A program made the translations under genes and the position numbers. Source: Isoperla grammatica (Eukaryota; Arthropoda; Insecta; Plecoptera; Perlodidae). Taken from it: 64,000 nt of DNA. The notes under the pieces were generated by a model. The model worked only from the letters and a program-made list of their open reading frames with translations, did no database searches and was not told the origin of the DNA. The stretch lies in the NCBI GenBank assembly GCA_945910005.1, contig OX246749.1:25110915-25174914 (forward strand). The letters are read 5' to 3'. Positions 43,173-54,828 of this stretch are shown here, piece by piece; position 1 is the stretch's first letter; every line of letters starts with the position of its first letter.

Positions 43173-43337
43173 TAGTTTTTATTCGTAACGAGTCATAGAA
43201 TCGGCGTTTAATGATAAAAAGTAAACACTTGCGTCGTCAATCCCTACTACAACTATGTTGACAATCGCAAAGTTTTGCCCACCACGAGCGCAAAGGATCA
43301 TATGGTTCCGCCATCTTATGCTACTTCTGAAACTCTC

Positions 43338-44325
43338 CTATCGAGAAATATTATTTCCTTTATTGACTGTGTTGACAAATCCTGGCAAAACCATTAAAAT
43401 GACAATGTCTTGAGAATCTCGACCAATTAAGATAACTAGTAGCCTGTATAATTACCAACTTCTGCAACTGGGGGACCACTGTCTGCCAAGTTTAATGTTG
43501 TCTCCACTATAAGAGTGCATGCAGCAGTTTTTGCATTAACAATGTTTATATCTTGGGACATTAACCGATTGGATAACTTTTAAATAAGCCGGGATTTATT
43601 CTGCCAATTCCCAAGAATGCGGCCGCTGACGTAAGTCATCGCTACGCCGATGTTAGTGCCGTATTGAGGACCATGGATATTCATTTATTGCACATTCACT
43701 ACAGGTGATACCAGTACGACCAAATAATACCAAATAATGGTGTTATTAGCTAAAGGTAAAATTACAATTAGGCCTAAGCACTGTTGCAGTTACCGTTGGC
43801 ATTTATTCGCCTTCGGGGGTAGGCCTACCATGTAGGTAAATTTACACTTGTATTAGATTGAACTTTCTTTAAAAAAATTAAAGTGTGACTAGTTAAGAAT
43901 TCTGAACAATACCTAAATCCTAATGCCTATAAGCAAGTACACAAATCAATACAACCAGTAGGATACCAGGAAAGTGTGTTAATAAAACAACATATTTAAT
44001 TTGCCTTTCAATGTTGGCATTGTATGCGAGTGATGTATTTGTGGGCATTTTTTTTTATTCAGCCTTAAATACCTTGTAACTTAAAGGCTCTTAGCTAAGG
44101 TCAAGCCTGTAATTGGTTGAATTACAAAACATAGAACATCAACTTATATTTCATTTAAGCACCAGTAACTTTGAAATTAACTACAAAATAATATGTCATC
44201 AACAATAATTAGCATTAGGCCTACTTGTCTTTACAGGTTTTGATTAATCAAAACCTTTTAAAAAAAAGTCTGAATTCACCCTTCTATCGAGTCCTGCTGA
44301 TATCAATATTTATTATTTTTCCCAG
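43338..44325. other. Probable intron or intergenic
   Basis: AT-rich with no recognised domain. The last ~30 bp (TATTATTTTTCCCAG) is a good polypyrimidine tract and acceptor for the next exon. Confidence 0.4.
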
Positions 44326-44443
44326 ATGCCTTCCGATGACAAACTTTTTGGGGTTATGCCTACCTCAACATTAGCGAAGAAACTACGTGGACACCGGTAC
44401 CTCGATCAAACATCGCTTCTCAGACTAGTATCGGTTTTTAAAG
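44326..44443 (+). CDS. Putative internal exon
   Basis: 118 bp between a strong acceptor (TTTTTCCCAG|ATG) and a strong donor (TTTAAAG|GTATGT). Translation in the open frame: 'KLFGVMPTSTLAKKLRGHRYLDQTSLLRL'. I do not recognise a domain. It lies downstream of and on the same strand as the THAP exon at 42351, so it may be its next exon, but phase compatibility cannot be settled because the THAP donor is unclear. Confidence 0.45.
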
Positions 44444-46609
44444 GTATGTATAGTTTAAAACATACTAAAAGGGGACTGTCTGTAAATGAAATCACACAAT
44501 TTTGGACCAAACTGACCCACTCCCCCTCTTCCTTATAGATAGCATATCACGAAAATCAAAAGTCTCCCCCTCCCCCTCTCCAAAAAAAACAACAGTTGGT
44601 ATAATCCAAAATATAGTATTAGTCCTCGTTACGTACTGGAGTTTTCACCATTCACCAGGTTAATTTACTTGACATGGGGACATTGATATAAATTAAAAGT
44701 AACTTCATAGAGACACAAAATGTATTATATATATATATATCTTGACCCCGTTTCCAACATTAATTTATCGGGTAGGGGGGAGTAGCAGAGTATTACAAAA
44801 TGTATTATCTATATAATTTATTTTCCTTATAGTACTTGAATCACTGTACTAAGTTAGCTAAGTTGGTTTATATTGTAGTGTGAAAATGGAAGTTTATTCA
44901 TTTTCACCCTGGATTCCTTCGCTTTCGAGTTTTATTCTACTTGATTGTGACATGGGTAAACAACACTCTGTTTTGATCACAATCAGGTAGGTGCTGAGCT
45001 GGCTGTTGTGTAACCATCAATCTAGGGCAACAACACTAACATTAGAATACTTACACAGCATAATGGTCATAACAGTAATTTGGTAACTTTGCTGTGTCAG
45101 CGGTTTTGGGAGGCCCAAGTCGGATTGTTGATAGCAGTTTGGTCTGAGTCCCACTCTTGCATTTTGGCTTGAGTGTCGGGTCGAACCATGAAGATTGATT
45201 GGCGCAGTGGCGGCCGGTTGGGGAAGGCAAGGGAGGCCTGGCCCCCTCAAACATTTCCGGAGGGAGGAGGATTAACCTTGCCTGTGATCTTGTTTAAAAT
45301 AGCTCTATGTATTTTAATGTTCTTCTTACATAATATACATATTTATCGTAAAATTTGTTAAACGCAACCACAAGTTAAACGTTTCAAAATCTCGCGCCTA
45401 TTCCGAATGTGGCTGCAAGCCGCGTTGCACCAATGTGCTACAACGTGAGGAACTTTATGAGTCCGGGCCTCCAGTCGTTCAGCCCCGTGGTGAAAACCAG
45501 GATTGTCCCGAGTTTATATACACCTTATATCAGTGTCCTGGAACTGTCTCGAAAAGTAAAATTAACAAAACTTCTTATTTATTGTAAGACTGCATTTATT
45601 TTGTTTCCAGTAACTACAATGCCACTACAGGCTTGGAGCTCTAACGCCGTTCTCTGTGATAATCTACCGCATGCCTAGTGGGATATGATTCTTGCAATGT
45701 TAGACACGAGGGGATGAAGTACCTTCCACCCCCCTTTAATTGTTGCTGACATTTCGCAACCTGTGAAACCTTTCTGCACACATGCACAGGATTGTTTGGT
45801 TGTAGTCAAATATTTTAACATGGTGATGATTATGAAACACCTTTCCCTTGTCAGTAATCTTTGCCGCTACTTAGGCCTACGTCTTGTGATACAAAGCTCA
45901 TTTGAATTACAATATTTAGTTTTTCTTATGTTTCAGAAGCTGCTTTGGTAAAATTCCCAACCATTAATAGGGGCAACATCTAAAGATTTACTAATTACTT
46001 GTGTCACTTTGTACTTTGTACTGTGTGTATCTATTATGCAGCTTTCAGAAATATTTTTTTAAATAAATCATGCTATGTAATGTAATAAAAAAATGCATTT
46101 TAATTTACCCAACAAAAACATTACAAAATATATATTCCAAAATAGATAATTAATAGGTTATGCATAATATGTTTCAAATTTATTACATATAATGCATTGT
46201 GAATAAATACTCTAAAGTAGATTATTAATACATTATTAAGAATGTGTTTTAAATATATTACACACCATAGATTATCAATAGCTTTACATGAATAAATGAA
46301 CAATACATTACCACTGATATCTTAAATTATTGTTTCAATCAATACAAATAAAACACATTATCCCATGTATATTATTAATTCATTTAAGAAAATGGTTCAT
46401 AAACATTTTATGAACTCATTCATAATTCACGGTGTAATAGCTTTCAAATCTATTTTAAATCCTTTTTAAATATAAGACGTTGGGCCAAATTGGAAATTTA
46501 TTTTAAGTAGCCTTTATCAAAATACATTTTACATAAAACATTTCTGTGATGAAATACATTTTATAAAACATATTTTACATTTTTTTTTCGTGTGGGGAGG
46601 GCAGCTCCA
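44444..46609. other. No gene; one hAT-like end
   Basis: 45204-45250 (CAGTGGCGGCCGGTTGGGG, then GGCCTGGCCCCCTC) looks like one end of a hAT-type MITE, but I did not find the other end. 44727-44741 is (AT)n. 46090-46560 is very AT-rich with loosely repeated TATTA/ATAAT words. No exon supported. Confidence 0.4.
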
Positions 46610-47184
46610 GGTGTAGCGCTGCTGACTGCAAGCGGCTTAGTCGCACTTACTACTTCTGTAACCAAACCAAATGTTTTATGTATGATATTTTTGGGGAAAT
46701 GTATAGCCTAACGTGGAAAAATAATGCTGCAACTTCAAACTACTACTTTTACTGATGTAGAAAGAGCGAAATCACACAATTCTTTTCTTTAACACTTAAC
46801 AGTTGAATTTGTAGAAGTCTGATGTCTATTTGACCAGATTTTTCGAAGCAATTTAGTCTAAATTGTCACCATCATCATTAGACGAAGACTTAGACTAAGT
46901 TCAGAAGATATGCACCTCTTTTTTACACAATGTAAAGCAATCACATTAATAACGACAATGACTTCACTGTTATCGTTTATTCATACCCTCTACAGTATTG
47001 GTCGAACGGACATCAAGGTCGATCGATAGACTCGAAATGTTGGCAACGAGCTAAGATTAGCCAGGAAACCTAGGAACCTCTAACAGAAAATTATCTGTAC
47101 GACGAACTCCACTTAGCATTCATCAATCAACAGAAATAACAAAATTACTATTTCAAAGTCATAATCGGTTTCATAAGGTACGAA
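46610..47184. repeat. Duplicated intron segment, copy 1
   Basis: About 575 bp closely matching 62436-62701 plus 63640-63933 (shared GGTGTAGCGCTGCTGACTGC, 'GGGGAAATGTATAGCC', 'AAGCAATCACATTAATAAC', 'GGTCGATCGATAGACTCGAAATG'). This copy lacks the ~940-bp insertion found in copy 2. Confidence 0.88.
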
Positions 47185-47457
47185 TTATACATCTTCGACG
47201 ACGCTCATTGGGAGGAAGGTGTGAAGTAAGCAGATATCTTTAGTTCGACATAGTTTTAAGCTCTACCCCGTAGTTACGTACCCAAACCCAAGCATAACAA
47301 ACGTGACATTATAAATGATATAATATATGAAATCTGTGTGAAAATATAATATAATTGTCGGGTTGTAACGGGGGTTATCGGTGGTCACATAGCGATGGAG
47401 GGAAGCGGCATCAAACTGTGAAAATATCAGTTCTGCACAACATGTATACAAACATAC

Positions 47458-47777
47458 CTTAGCAGTGAATGAGATCGTCTCCGTCGCCTCCAACGGCCGG
47501 GCCAAGGTCACATGAGATACAACACACTTTAGGACCTTGCCGTTGTCCTTAGTCTGCAGGGGGAATGTGAGTCTCTGTATGACCGATCCCTTCATCCAGG
47601 GCCACCTCCACGCGTCCTGAGGGTTGCCTAGAGTGTTCACCAGTGAGTCCTCGCCTAGGTCCTCATTTCCCAGGATCCAGGTTATGTTGGCGACAGGACG
47701 AGCCCCGTTCACCTCACAGGTGGCCGTCACGCTGGCCTCCGTGTAAACAACAGTCAGGGTTGGTGCCCTGGGGGGAC
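47458..47777 (-). CDS. Ig-domain exon C (C2/CD80-like)
   Basis: Minus-strand exon of 320 bp. Acceptor CTTCAG|GTCCCC at 47777, donor GCTAAG|GTATGT at 47458; phase 1 in, phase 0 out. Encodes an Ig domain: B-strand cysteine in 'VTATCEVNGARPVANITW', F-strand cysteine in 'DNGKVLKCVVSH', with the tryptophan after the first Cys. This pattern is typical of C2-set domains that follow a V-like domain in arthropod cell-adhesion proteins. Extracellular, probably in binding to other cell-surface proteins. The third exon, in transcription order, of the gene with 61717-62076 and 54508-54828. Eleven partial copies of its 5' edge lie just upstream. Confidence 0.85.
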
Positions 47778-48890
47778 CTGAAGCATGACATAGCAAAACT
47801 GAGACATACAATCATCTAGCCTCGTGCAGCTCACAGGTGGCCGTGCAGACAACACTCAGGGTTGGTGCCCTGGGGGGACCTGAAGCATGACATAGCAAAA
47901 CTGAGACATACAATCATCTAGCCTCGTGCAGCTCACAGGTGGCCGTGTAGACAACACTCAGGGTTGGTGCCCTGGGGGGACCTGAAGCATGACATAGCAA
48001 AACTGAGACATACAATCATCTAGCCTCGTGCAGCTCACAGGTGGCCGTGCAGACAACACTCAGGGTTTGTGCGCTAAGAGGACCTGAAGCATGACATAGC
48101 AAAACTGAGACATACAATCATCTAGCCTCGTGCAGTTCACAGGTGGCCGTGTAGACAACAATCAGGGTTGGTACGCTGGGGGGACCTAAAGCATGACATA
48201 GCAAAACTGAGACAGAAAATCATCTAGCCTCGTGCAGCTCACGGGTGGCAGTGTAGACAACACTCAGGGTTGGTGCGCTGGGGGGACCTGAAGCATGACA
48301 TAGCAACACTGAGACATACAATCATCCAGCCTTGTGCAGCTCACAGGTGGCCGTGTAGTCAACACTCAAGGTTGGTGCGCTGGAGAGACTTGAAGCATGA
48401 CATAGCAACACTGAGACATACAATCATCCAGCCTCGTGCAGCTCACAGTTGGCCGTGTAGACAACACTCAGGGTTGGTGCGGTAGGGAGACTTGAAGCAT
48501 GACATAGCAACACTGACACATACATTCATCTAGCCTCGTGCAGCTAACAGTTGGCCGTGTAGACAACACTCAGGGTTGGTGCGGTAGGGAGACTTGAAGC
48601 ATGACATAGCAACACTGAGACATACAATCATCCAGCCTCGTGCAGCTCACAGTTGGCCGTGTAGACAACACTCAGGGTTGGTGCGGTAGGGAGACTTGAA
48701 GCATGACATAGCAACACTGAGACATACAATCATCCAGCCTCGTGCAGCTCACAGTTGGCCGTGTAGACAACACTCAGAGTTGGTGCGGTAGGGAGATTTG
48801 AAGCATGACATAGCAACACTGACACATACAATCATATAGCCTCGTGCAGCACACAGGTGGCCGTATAGAAATCACTTAGGGTTCACCTAC
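47778..48890 (-). repeat. 102-bp tandem repeat made from a splice acceptor plus exon start
   Basis: Ten to eleven head-to-tail units of 102 bp. On the minus strand each unit contains the intron end (GCTATGTCATGCTTCAG) and then the first ~60 bp of exon C (GT(C)CCCCCAGGGCACCAACC..., ACGGCCACCTGTGAG). Each unit lacks ~14 bp of exon C and reaches a stop soon after the copied exon part (GAGGCTAGATGA). Divergence increases away from the real exon (AGAGAGACT variants). Confidence 0.9.
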
Positions 48891-49412
48891 TACTATTTAC
48901 AATACGTGTAAGGCCTTAATGCAACATAAGGGCCCAAATCTTAGCTAGTTATACTGATTGAAGGTCGGAAAGGTTTACAATCGATTTAGACGTATGATTA
49001 CCATTTTTAAAACAGCTCACAGATAGGTTCTTCCTTCAACTAGTCACAATGTGTGTCAGGAATAATACATCTAGAGGGTATATCTCAGTCAGTTTTTTTA
49101 GATAGAACTTTAAAAATGTTTTCAATTGATTTGGACTTACGATAACCGTTTTAAAAATACCTTACAGTGGGGGTCTTGCCACAACTAGTCACAAAGTAGG
49201 TTAGTATCTTATACAACATAAGGGCCCATGTCACAGTCAGTTTTACAAATAGACGGTCGAAAATTGTTTTAATCGATTTAGATATATGATTACCGCTCTA
49301 AACACAACTCACATTGGGGGTCTAGCCAAAACTGGTTACAATGTGTGTTTGGCTCTAATAAAACATAAGGCCTTAAATGTCAGTCAGTTTTACAAATACA
49401 AAGTCAAATATG
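48891..49412. repeat. ~147-bp intronic tandem repeat, left part
   Basis: Units share 'CACAATGTGTGTTAGG', 'AACATAAGGGCCCATATC', 'CAGTCAGTTTTACAAATA', 'TTTTAATCGATTTAGA' and 'GTGGGGGTCTAGC'. The array is cut at 49412/49413 by the retrotransposon and continues at 53871. Confidence 0.85.
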
Positions 49413-49416
49413 GTTT

Positions 49417-49597
49417 TGTGGAAGATGTAACTACGTGGCTAAATGCCAATGATACATGTGAATGAGAAAGATTTATTTATTCGGAACCGTGTCCATCCTC
49501 TGAGCTTGATCCAAGCATTGTTTATTATCCAGTCCCTAGCGACGGGTTTCTTTTGTCTTCAGAATTGCCACCGCCTTCTGACAAGTAGCGCACTACA
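49417..49597 (-). repeat. 3' LTR of the CsRn1-like element
   Basis: 181 bp. About 90% identical by eye to 53689-53870. LTR divergence of that size means an old insertion. Confidence 0.92.
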
Positions 49598-49649
49598 GAA
49601 CCACCCTGCCAGTGAACGAGCACAGCGAGGCGAACGAAAGACTATACGC

Positions 49650-52600
49650 CTAGTCGCGCTGGTACACACACTGGACGTCCTGCTCTCGTCGTGACCAAGG
49701 CTGAGCAGCGGCAACGGCAGCGTATGATCGAACCACAGACGGAGTGCTGGAGTTCGGACGAACACTGGAGTGAATAACAGCTGGGGGCGCTGTCACAGAC
49801 AGATGTGATGAGCGTGATTCTGCATTCGGCATCGTCGATGGTTGAGTGATATCTGGGGCCGCATCGGGAAGAATGAAGGCGGGCTTGAAACGATCAATGG
49901 GTATAACGACCTTCTTCCCTGTACGCAAAATCGTAAAATGTTTCTCATTCCTCGTACCTCGTAAGGTCCATCGTACGGTTGCTGAAGGGGTGTTCGGACA
50001 GCATCATGTTGCACAAAAACGTGGGAACATGTCGCGAGGTTCTTAAACATAAAACAACGTCGTTCTCCGTGTAGAATATGGTGGGACGGCCGGAGCATCT
50101 GGAGACGTTGGCGGAGGTGCCTGACGTACTCAGAGGTGTTGTTCAGTGTTGTTGCAGCTTACAGGTATTCTCCAGGAAGTCTGAGAGTAGTTCCATAACC
50201 ATTTCAGCCGGTGTTGCCTTAATATCCTCCTTCCAAGCTGATCGGATACCCAGCATAACCCACGGTAAAGTGTCGGTCCAGCGATTCCCTTCATGGCACA
50301 TAAGTGCAGCCTTAAGCTGTCGGTGGAGACGCTCTACCATTCCGTTGGCGGCGGGATGATATGATGTAGTGTGGATTAGTACCTAACAGGTGATTGAGAG
50401 ACCTGAAAAGAGACGACTCGAACTGTCGACCTTGATCGGAAGTGATCCGAAAGGGCGTCCCAAAACGAGATGTCCACCCGGTGACGAGGGCAGAGGCGAC
50501 TGTGTCTGCAGTTATATCGGCAAGAGGCAGCGCCTCAGGACAGCGAGTAAACCGGTCGACGCATGTAAGTTGGTTACGGAATCCCGCTGTCTCGGGGAGA
50601 AGACCAACAAGATCAATGTGGACATGGTCAAACCGAGCGTCGGAGACGTCAAAATACTCAACGGATGCAGAGACGTGGCAAGTGACCTTCGATCGCTGAC
50701 AAGCTATGCATGCCCGGGCCCACGCTCTGCAGTCTCCTCTCATTGACGGCCAGACGTAGCTCCTGGAGACAAGGCGAACGGAGGCCGCAACACCTGGATG
50801 GGACAGGCTGCAAAGGCTGTCAAACACCCGACGTCGAAGGTTCGCTGGCACGAAAAGGGCCGTTCTACCGGCGTGGACGTGTCACAATGGATCGTGAGGT
50901 TTGTCCCAGCGAGGCTCTTACATTTCAGTTGAAGTGCAGTGTCTGAGAGAAGAAGTGCCCGAAGGTCAGAATCGGTCTTCTGCTCTCAAGCAATTGCCAC
51001 GTAATCTACTGGAGCCGAGATCGCCTCCACTCTGGACAGAGCGTCTGCGACGACATTCTCTTTACCGGGAACATGGCGAATATCTGTAGAAAATGGGCCA
51101 ATGTAGTCGAGATACCGAAACTGTCGCGGCAAACACTTCTCAGCCTTCTGCTTAAAAGCGAATGTCAAAGGCTTGTGGTCTGTGTAGACTGAGAACGTTC
51201 TGGCTTCCACCATATGACAAAAATAACGTATGGCCTCATAGATGGCAAGGAGTTCGCGATCGTATGCTCCGTACTTGCGCTGCGCCGCATTCAGCTTACG
51301 TGAGAAGAATGCTAGCGGTTGCCAACCTAAACAAGTTCTCTGCTGAAGGGCGGCTCCAATACTATTGTCGGAGGTGTCAGCTACGTTCGCCAGCTCCGCA
51401 CTTGAGTCTGGGTGCGCCAGAAGCGCCGCCTGCAAGAGACTACGCTTACATTCTTCAAACGTCTGCAACAACTCCAGAGTCCAAACAATAGGCGTATCAG
51501 CCTATGTGTCAGCACCAACAAGGAGGTCGTTGAGGGGTGCCTGAAGTCGGGCGGCAGATGGTACGAAACGACTATAGAAATGTATCATACCCAATACCTG
51601 ACGTAGTTGCTTGATATTACTGGGTGGTGGCAAAGAGATGATTGCCTCAACCTTGTCTTCAAGAAGCCGTGTCCCGAAGGCATTGACAGTGTGGCCTAAG
51701 AACTTTATCTCGGAAATACCGAACACGCACTTTGAAGTATTGATCAGTATTCCGTACTCCTACAGCCGTGCAAAGAGCAAGCGAAGGTGTACCTCATGTT
51801 CTGCCTGAGATGTCGATGCTATGAGTATATTATCGATGTATTCGTAGGCAAAATCCAGATCACGAATTGCTTCGTCGATGAACCTCTGAAACGTTTGGGC
51901 TGCGTTTCGTAAACCAAAACTCATGAATGGAAATTCGAAAAGACCAAATGATGTGGTTATAGCTGTCTTTGCGATATCATCTGGAGCAACAGCGATCTGG
52001 TTGTACGCTTTAACCAAGTCAATCGTCGAGAATACAGACTTCCCAGCGAGCGACTGAGCAAAATCTTGTATATGAGGTACAGGATATCGGTCTGGAATCG
52101 TCCGATCGCTCAGCGCTCTGTACTCGCCGCACGGCCTCTACTGATTTTCCTTCTTAGGAACTAGGTGAAGCGCGGCGGACCAGTTACTGGAAGAACGCCT
52201 GGCGATACCCGTCTTTAGCATCGTATTCAGCCTTTGCGATTTGCAGACGGTCCGGCGCTAGGCGGCGAGGTTTGCATGGCACTGGATGCCCAGGCGTCGT
52301 GTGGATATGGTGCATAGTTCCATGTTTAATGATGCGCGTTATACCCGCTGGCCGTGTGATGGCGGGAAACTCAGCCAGGAGAGCGTGATATCGTGAACCT
52401 CCACTGACTGCCTTAACGTGTTGTTGTACGTTCATGGTCCACTTACCAGTGACGGCAGTCGATGTGGCGCTATCTTTTAAGCGTCGATTTCGTGCGTCAA
52501 CGAGTAAGCCGTAGAACGACAAGAAATCGACTCCGACGATTGGTCTGGATACGTCAGCAACGACGAAACGCCAGACAAACTCGCGTTTAAACCCCAAATC

Positions 52601-52843
52601 GAGGTTGAGGCTAATAGCACCATAAGTCGATATAACTGTTCTGTTGGCAGCAAACAGCTCGTACGTTGACCGTTCGCGAGGTCCATTGACCAGTGCACGC
52701 GGGTAAACGCACAGATCAGACCCTGTGTCAACAAGGAATTGACGTCGAGTCGTAATGTCTGTCACATAAAGGCGGCGTGAGCTCGGACAGTCGTGAGCCG
52801 CATCTACTGACTGCCCATGGAGTTTTTTGACACAAAACTGCAT
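49650..52843 (-). pseudogene. pol of the CsRn1-like element, broken
   Basis: Segments in order: protease with RRQFLVDTGSDLCVYP (52843-52184); RT with [11 protein letters not shown] (52017-51760; second catalytic Asp changed to Asn); 'EIKFLGHTVNAFGTR' (51726-51502); RNase H 'DTSDNSIGAALQQ' and tether 'YTDHKPLTFAF' (51471-50986); integrase zinc-binding 'CIACQRSK', first Asp in 'HIDLVG', second in 'TSDQGRQFES' (50851-50312); catalytic Glu in 'MVERLHRQLKAAL' (50340-50143); C-terminal 'GKKVVIPIDRFKPAF' (49928-49650). Frames change several times, so no full polyprotein can be made. Confidence 0.9.
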
Positions 52844-53581
52844 GGTTGTCGCATTCCATTTGCTGGAGCATCTTGCGTCGTGTATCGTGGGTTCGATGAA
52901 GAAAAGTCGCGACGACGATCCCTCGAACGTTCTCGAGATGACACCGCTCGACGATTGCTAGATAGTGTTTCGACTTGTTGTGACAACTCTTTTACTAACT
53001 GTGTTTGAAAATTGTTGACTACTGCTAAACGAGCAGAGATAGGTGTCGTCTCGTGTATCCGGTCAGCGATCACTGCAAGTGCGTCGAGGTCGTCAGGCGG
53101 TGATGATGCGAGTATGTCGCGCATCCTGATCGGTAAACGTTCAAGCCACAACAATCGTAATACCTTGTCTGTCACTTCAGACGCAGCCAACAATGCGCAG
53201 TTGAAACAATAATTCGGAGGGTTGGCGATCCCCAAACTCTTCATGTTGTAAAAGTCGTTTTAAACGCGCCTCTGGTGAGGGTGAAAAACGTCGAATGAAC
53301 TTTGCTTTCAGATACTCATATTTACCAACGATCGGGGGTTTGACGATAATGTCACGCACTGCAGTCGCGTATCGTTGTTCGAGAGCGCTTGTTGGATGAT
53401 TAAATTTAGTGGAATCATGCGTAATTCCTGCGAAATCGAATTGATTTTCAATTTGTGCGAACCACAATACCGAATCATCCGCCCAAAACGGTGGCACCTT
53501 TACGCTAACTCTATCTACCGAGACTAAAGCTACGTTTTCAGGTGATACTATCTTCCTTAATTCGTCGTTATACAAAAACAA
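52804..53581 (-). pseudogene. gag of the CsRn1-like element, broken
   Basis: Two overlapping frames. 53581-53177 has 'VKVPPFWADDSVLWFAQIENQFDFAGI', the start of the capsid in this clade. 53244-52804 has 'LRLLWLERLPIRMRDILA' and a region ending 'QPCSFVSKN'. A frameshift lies near 53220. No normal CCHC knuckle is seen, as is usual in this group. Confidence 0.82.
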
Positions 53582-53668
53582 ACGTTAGAAACAATCAAAA
53601 TCTACTCGCAAACTCGACACTTCCACAAGAAATATATTGTACTGTTCATTGTCCTACCTCGTTGGAAG

Positions 53669-53686
53669 ATCACGTCGGGGTCACCA
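53669..53686 (-). other. Primer-binding site (tRNA-Trp type)
   Basis: Minus strand TGGTGACCCCGACGTGAT begins two bases inside the 5' LTR. It is complementary to the 3' end of animal tRNA-Trp (…CACGTCGGGGTCA plus CCA) as I remember it. Confidence 0.75.
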
Positions 53687-53688
53687 AC

Positions 53689-53870
53689 TGTGGAAGATGT
53701 AACTACGTGGCTTATTGTCAATGATACATGTGAACGAAAAAGATTTATTTATTCGGAACCGTGTCGATCCTCTGAGCTTGATACCAAACAATGTTTATTA
53801 TCTAGTCCCTAGCGAAAGGTTTCTTTTGTCTTCACAATTGCCACCGCCTTCTGACAAGTAGCGCACCACA
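53689..53870 (-). repeat. 5' LTR of the CsRn1-like element
   Basis: 182 bp, partner of 49417-49597. Followed by the GTTT target duplication. Confidence 0.92.
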
Positions 53871-54290
53871 GTTTCAATCGATTAAGACGTTTGATTACCA
53901 TTTAAAAAACACCTTACACCCCTAGCTACAACTAGTCACAATGTGTGTTTAGCCCTAATACAACAAAAGGGCCCATATCTCAGTCAGTTTTACAGATAGG
54001 AGGTCAGAAGACGTTTAAATCGTTTTTGACGTATACTTACCGTTCTTAAAACACCTCACAGTGGGGGTCTAGCTACAACTAGTCACAATGTGTGTTATGC
54101 CCTAATACATCAAAAGGGCCCATATCTCCGTCAGTTTTTCAGATAGGAGGTCGGAAGTAGTTTTAATTGTTTTTGACGTATGATGATCATTTTTAAAACG
54201 CCTTACAGTGGGGGTCTAGCTACAACTAGTCACACTGTGTGTTAGGCCCCAATACAACAAAGGAGCCCATAACATAACGCATACGTGCAT
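53871..54290. repeat. ~147-bp intronic tandem repeat, right part
   Basis: Nearly three more units of the repeat at 48891-49412 (CACAATGTGTGTTTAGCC, 'AGGGCCCATATCTC', 'GGGGGTCTAGCTACAACTAG'). Joining the two sides at GTTT restores one continuous unit. Confidence 0.85.
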
Positions 54291-54507
54291 TAAAGATAGA
54301 TAGGTTCTGTCATCGGAGTTATTATCCTGGTCAATAATATTCAAAAGATCACAAAACTGTAATCAAGTTTTTATGATTAAATTCAAAATTTAAGGTGTTA
54401 TTAAATAAACCATCACAATAAGGGAAAGTAATAGCTGTAGCTGCTGTAGGTCTTGACCATTCATTGACTGAGTCGTGACAAAGTGGTAGACTTGTTGGTT
54501 AACCTAC

Positions 54508-54828
54508 TTGCTACAATGAAAGTCATGTATCTGGATACATCCTTGACCCCGGACGCGTCGATGTAACTCCAGACCGGCCCGTTGTCCTCCTCGCTGACGT
54601 TGCTCACAGCCAGACCGCACTCGCCGCTCTGCAGTCCAGCCCCCAGGTAGAGATGCCGGCCGGCGCTGCTGGCAGACTCGGATCCCTGGTCGAAGTAAAG
54701 ATTCTTGCCTGGCAGGTAGAAGTCGCACTCGCTCAACGGTTCCTGCGCCTTCAACGCAAACGTCGCCTCCCTGCCCTGGAGAACGACGGCCTCCCTCGGT
54801 GTCCGGGCGTGAGAGATGGGGTCCCAGG
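54508..54828 (-). CDS. Ig-domain exon B (fasciclin-III-like)
   Basis: 321-bp exon, acceptor GGTTACAG|CCTGG at 54828, donor GCAA|GTAGGT at 54508, phase 1-1 as in typical Ig exons. The body 'GRHLYLGAGLQSGECGLAVSNVSEEDNGPVWSY' matches the 'G.GL..G.CG.(V/I)..V...DNG.W.C' signature of fasciclin-III-like domains. The two canonical Ig cysteines are missing: the B strand reads ATFALKA and the F strand ends VWSYID. The extra pair (SEC and GEC) remains. It may be a variant fold held by the second disulphide. Second exon, in transcription order, of the Ig gene. Confidence 0.75.

Larger units (their letters stand above)
42237..43337. other. Inverted-repeat-bounded segment with two convergent exons
   Basis: Ends GAGAGTTTCA (42237) and TGAAACTCTC (to 43337). 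Further in, GGTGGGCAAAAC (42290-42301) is repeated inverted at 43272-43283. Each inverted block lies upstream of a coding exon reading inward. It could be a TIR transposon carrying two genes, or an inverted duplication of a promoter. Confidence 0.5.
49417..53870 (-). mobile_element. Complete but dead Ty3/gypsy element (CsRn1-like)
   Basis: 4454 bp, minus orientation, with a perfect 4-bp target duplication GTTT (49413-49416, 53871-53874). LTRs are 181 and 182 bp, start TGTGGAAGATG and end CGCAC(T/C)ACA. A tRNA-Trp-type PBS lies just inside the 5' LTR. Coding order gag, protease, RT, RNase H, integrase. Many stops and frameshifts, and the RT YxDD reads YIDN. A tRNA-Trp primer and a gag lacking ordinary zinc knuckles are known for the CsRn1/Kabuki group. 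It sits in the intron between Ig exons B and C, inside a 147-bp repeat. Confidence 0.93.

Noticed and set aside
48270..48485. 71-codon plus-strand frame
   Set aside because: Antisense reading of the 102-bp acceptor/exon repeat.
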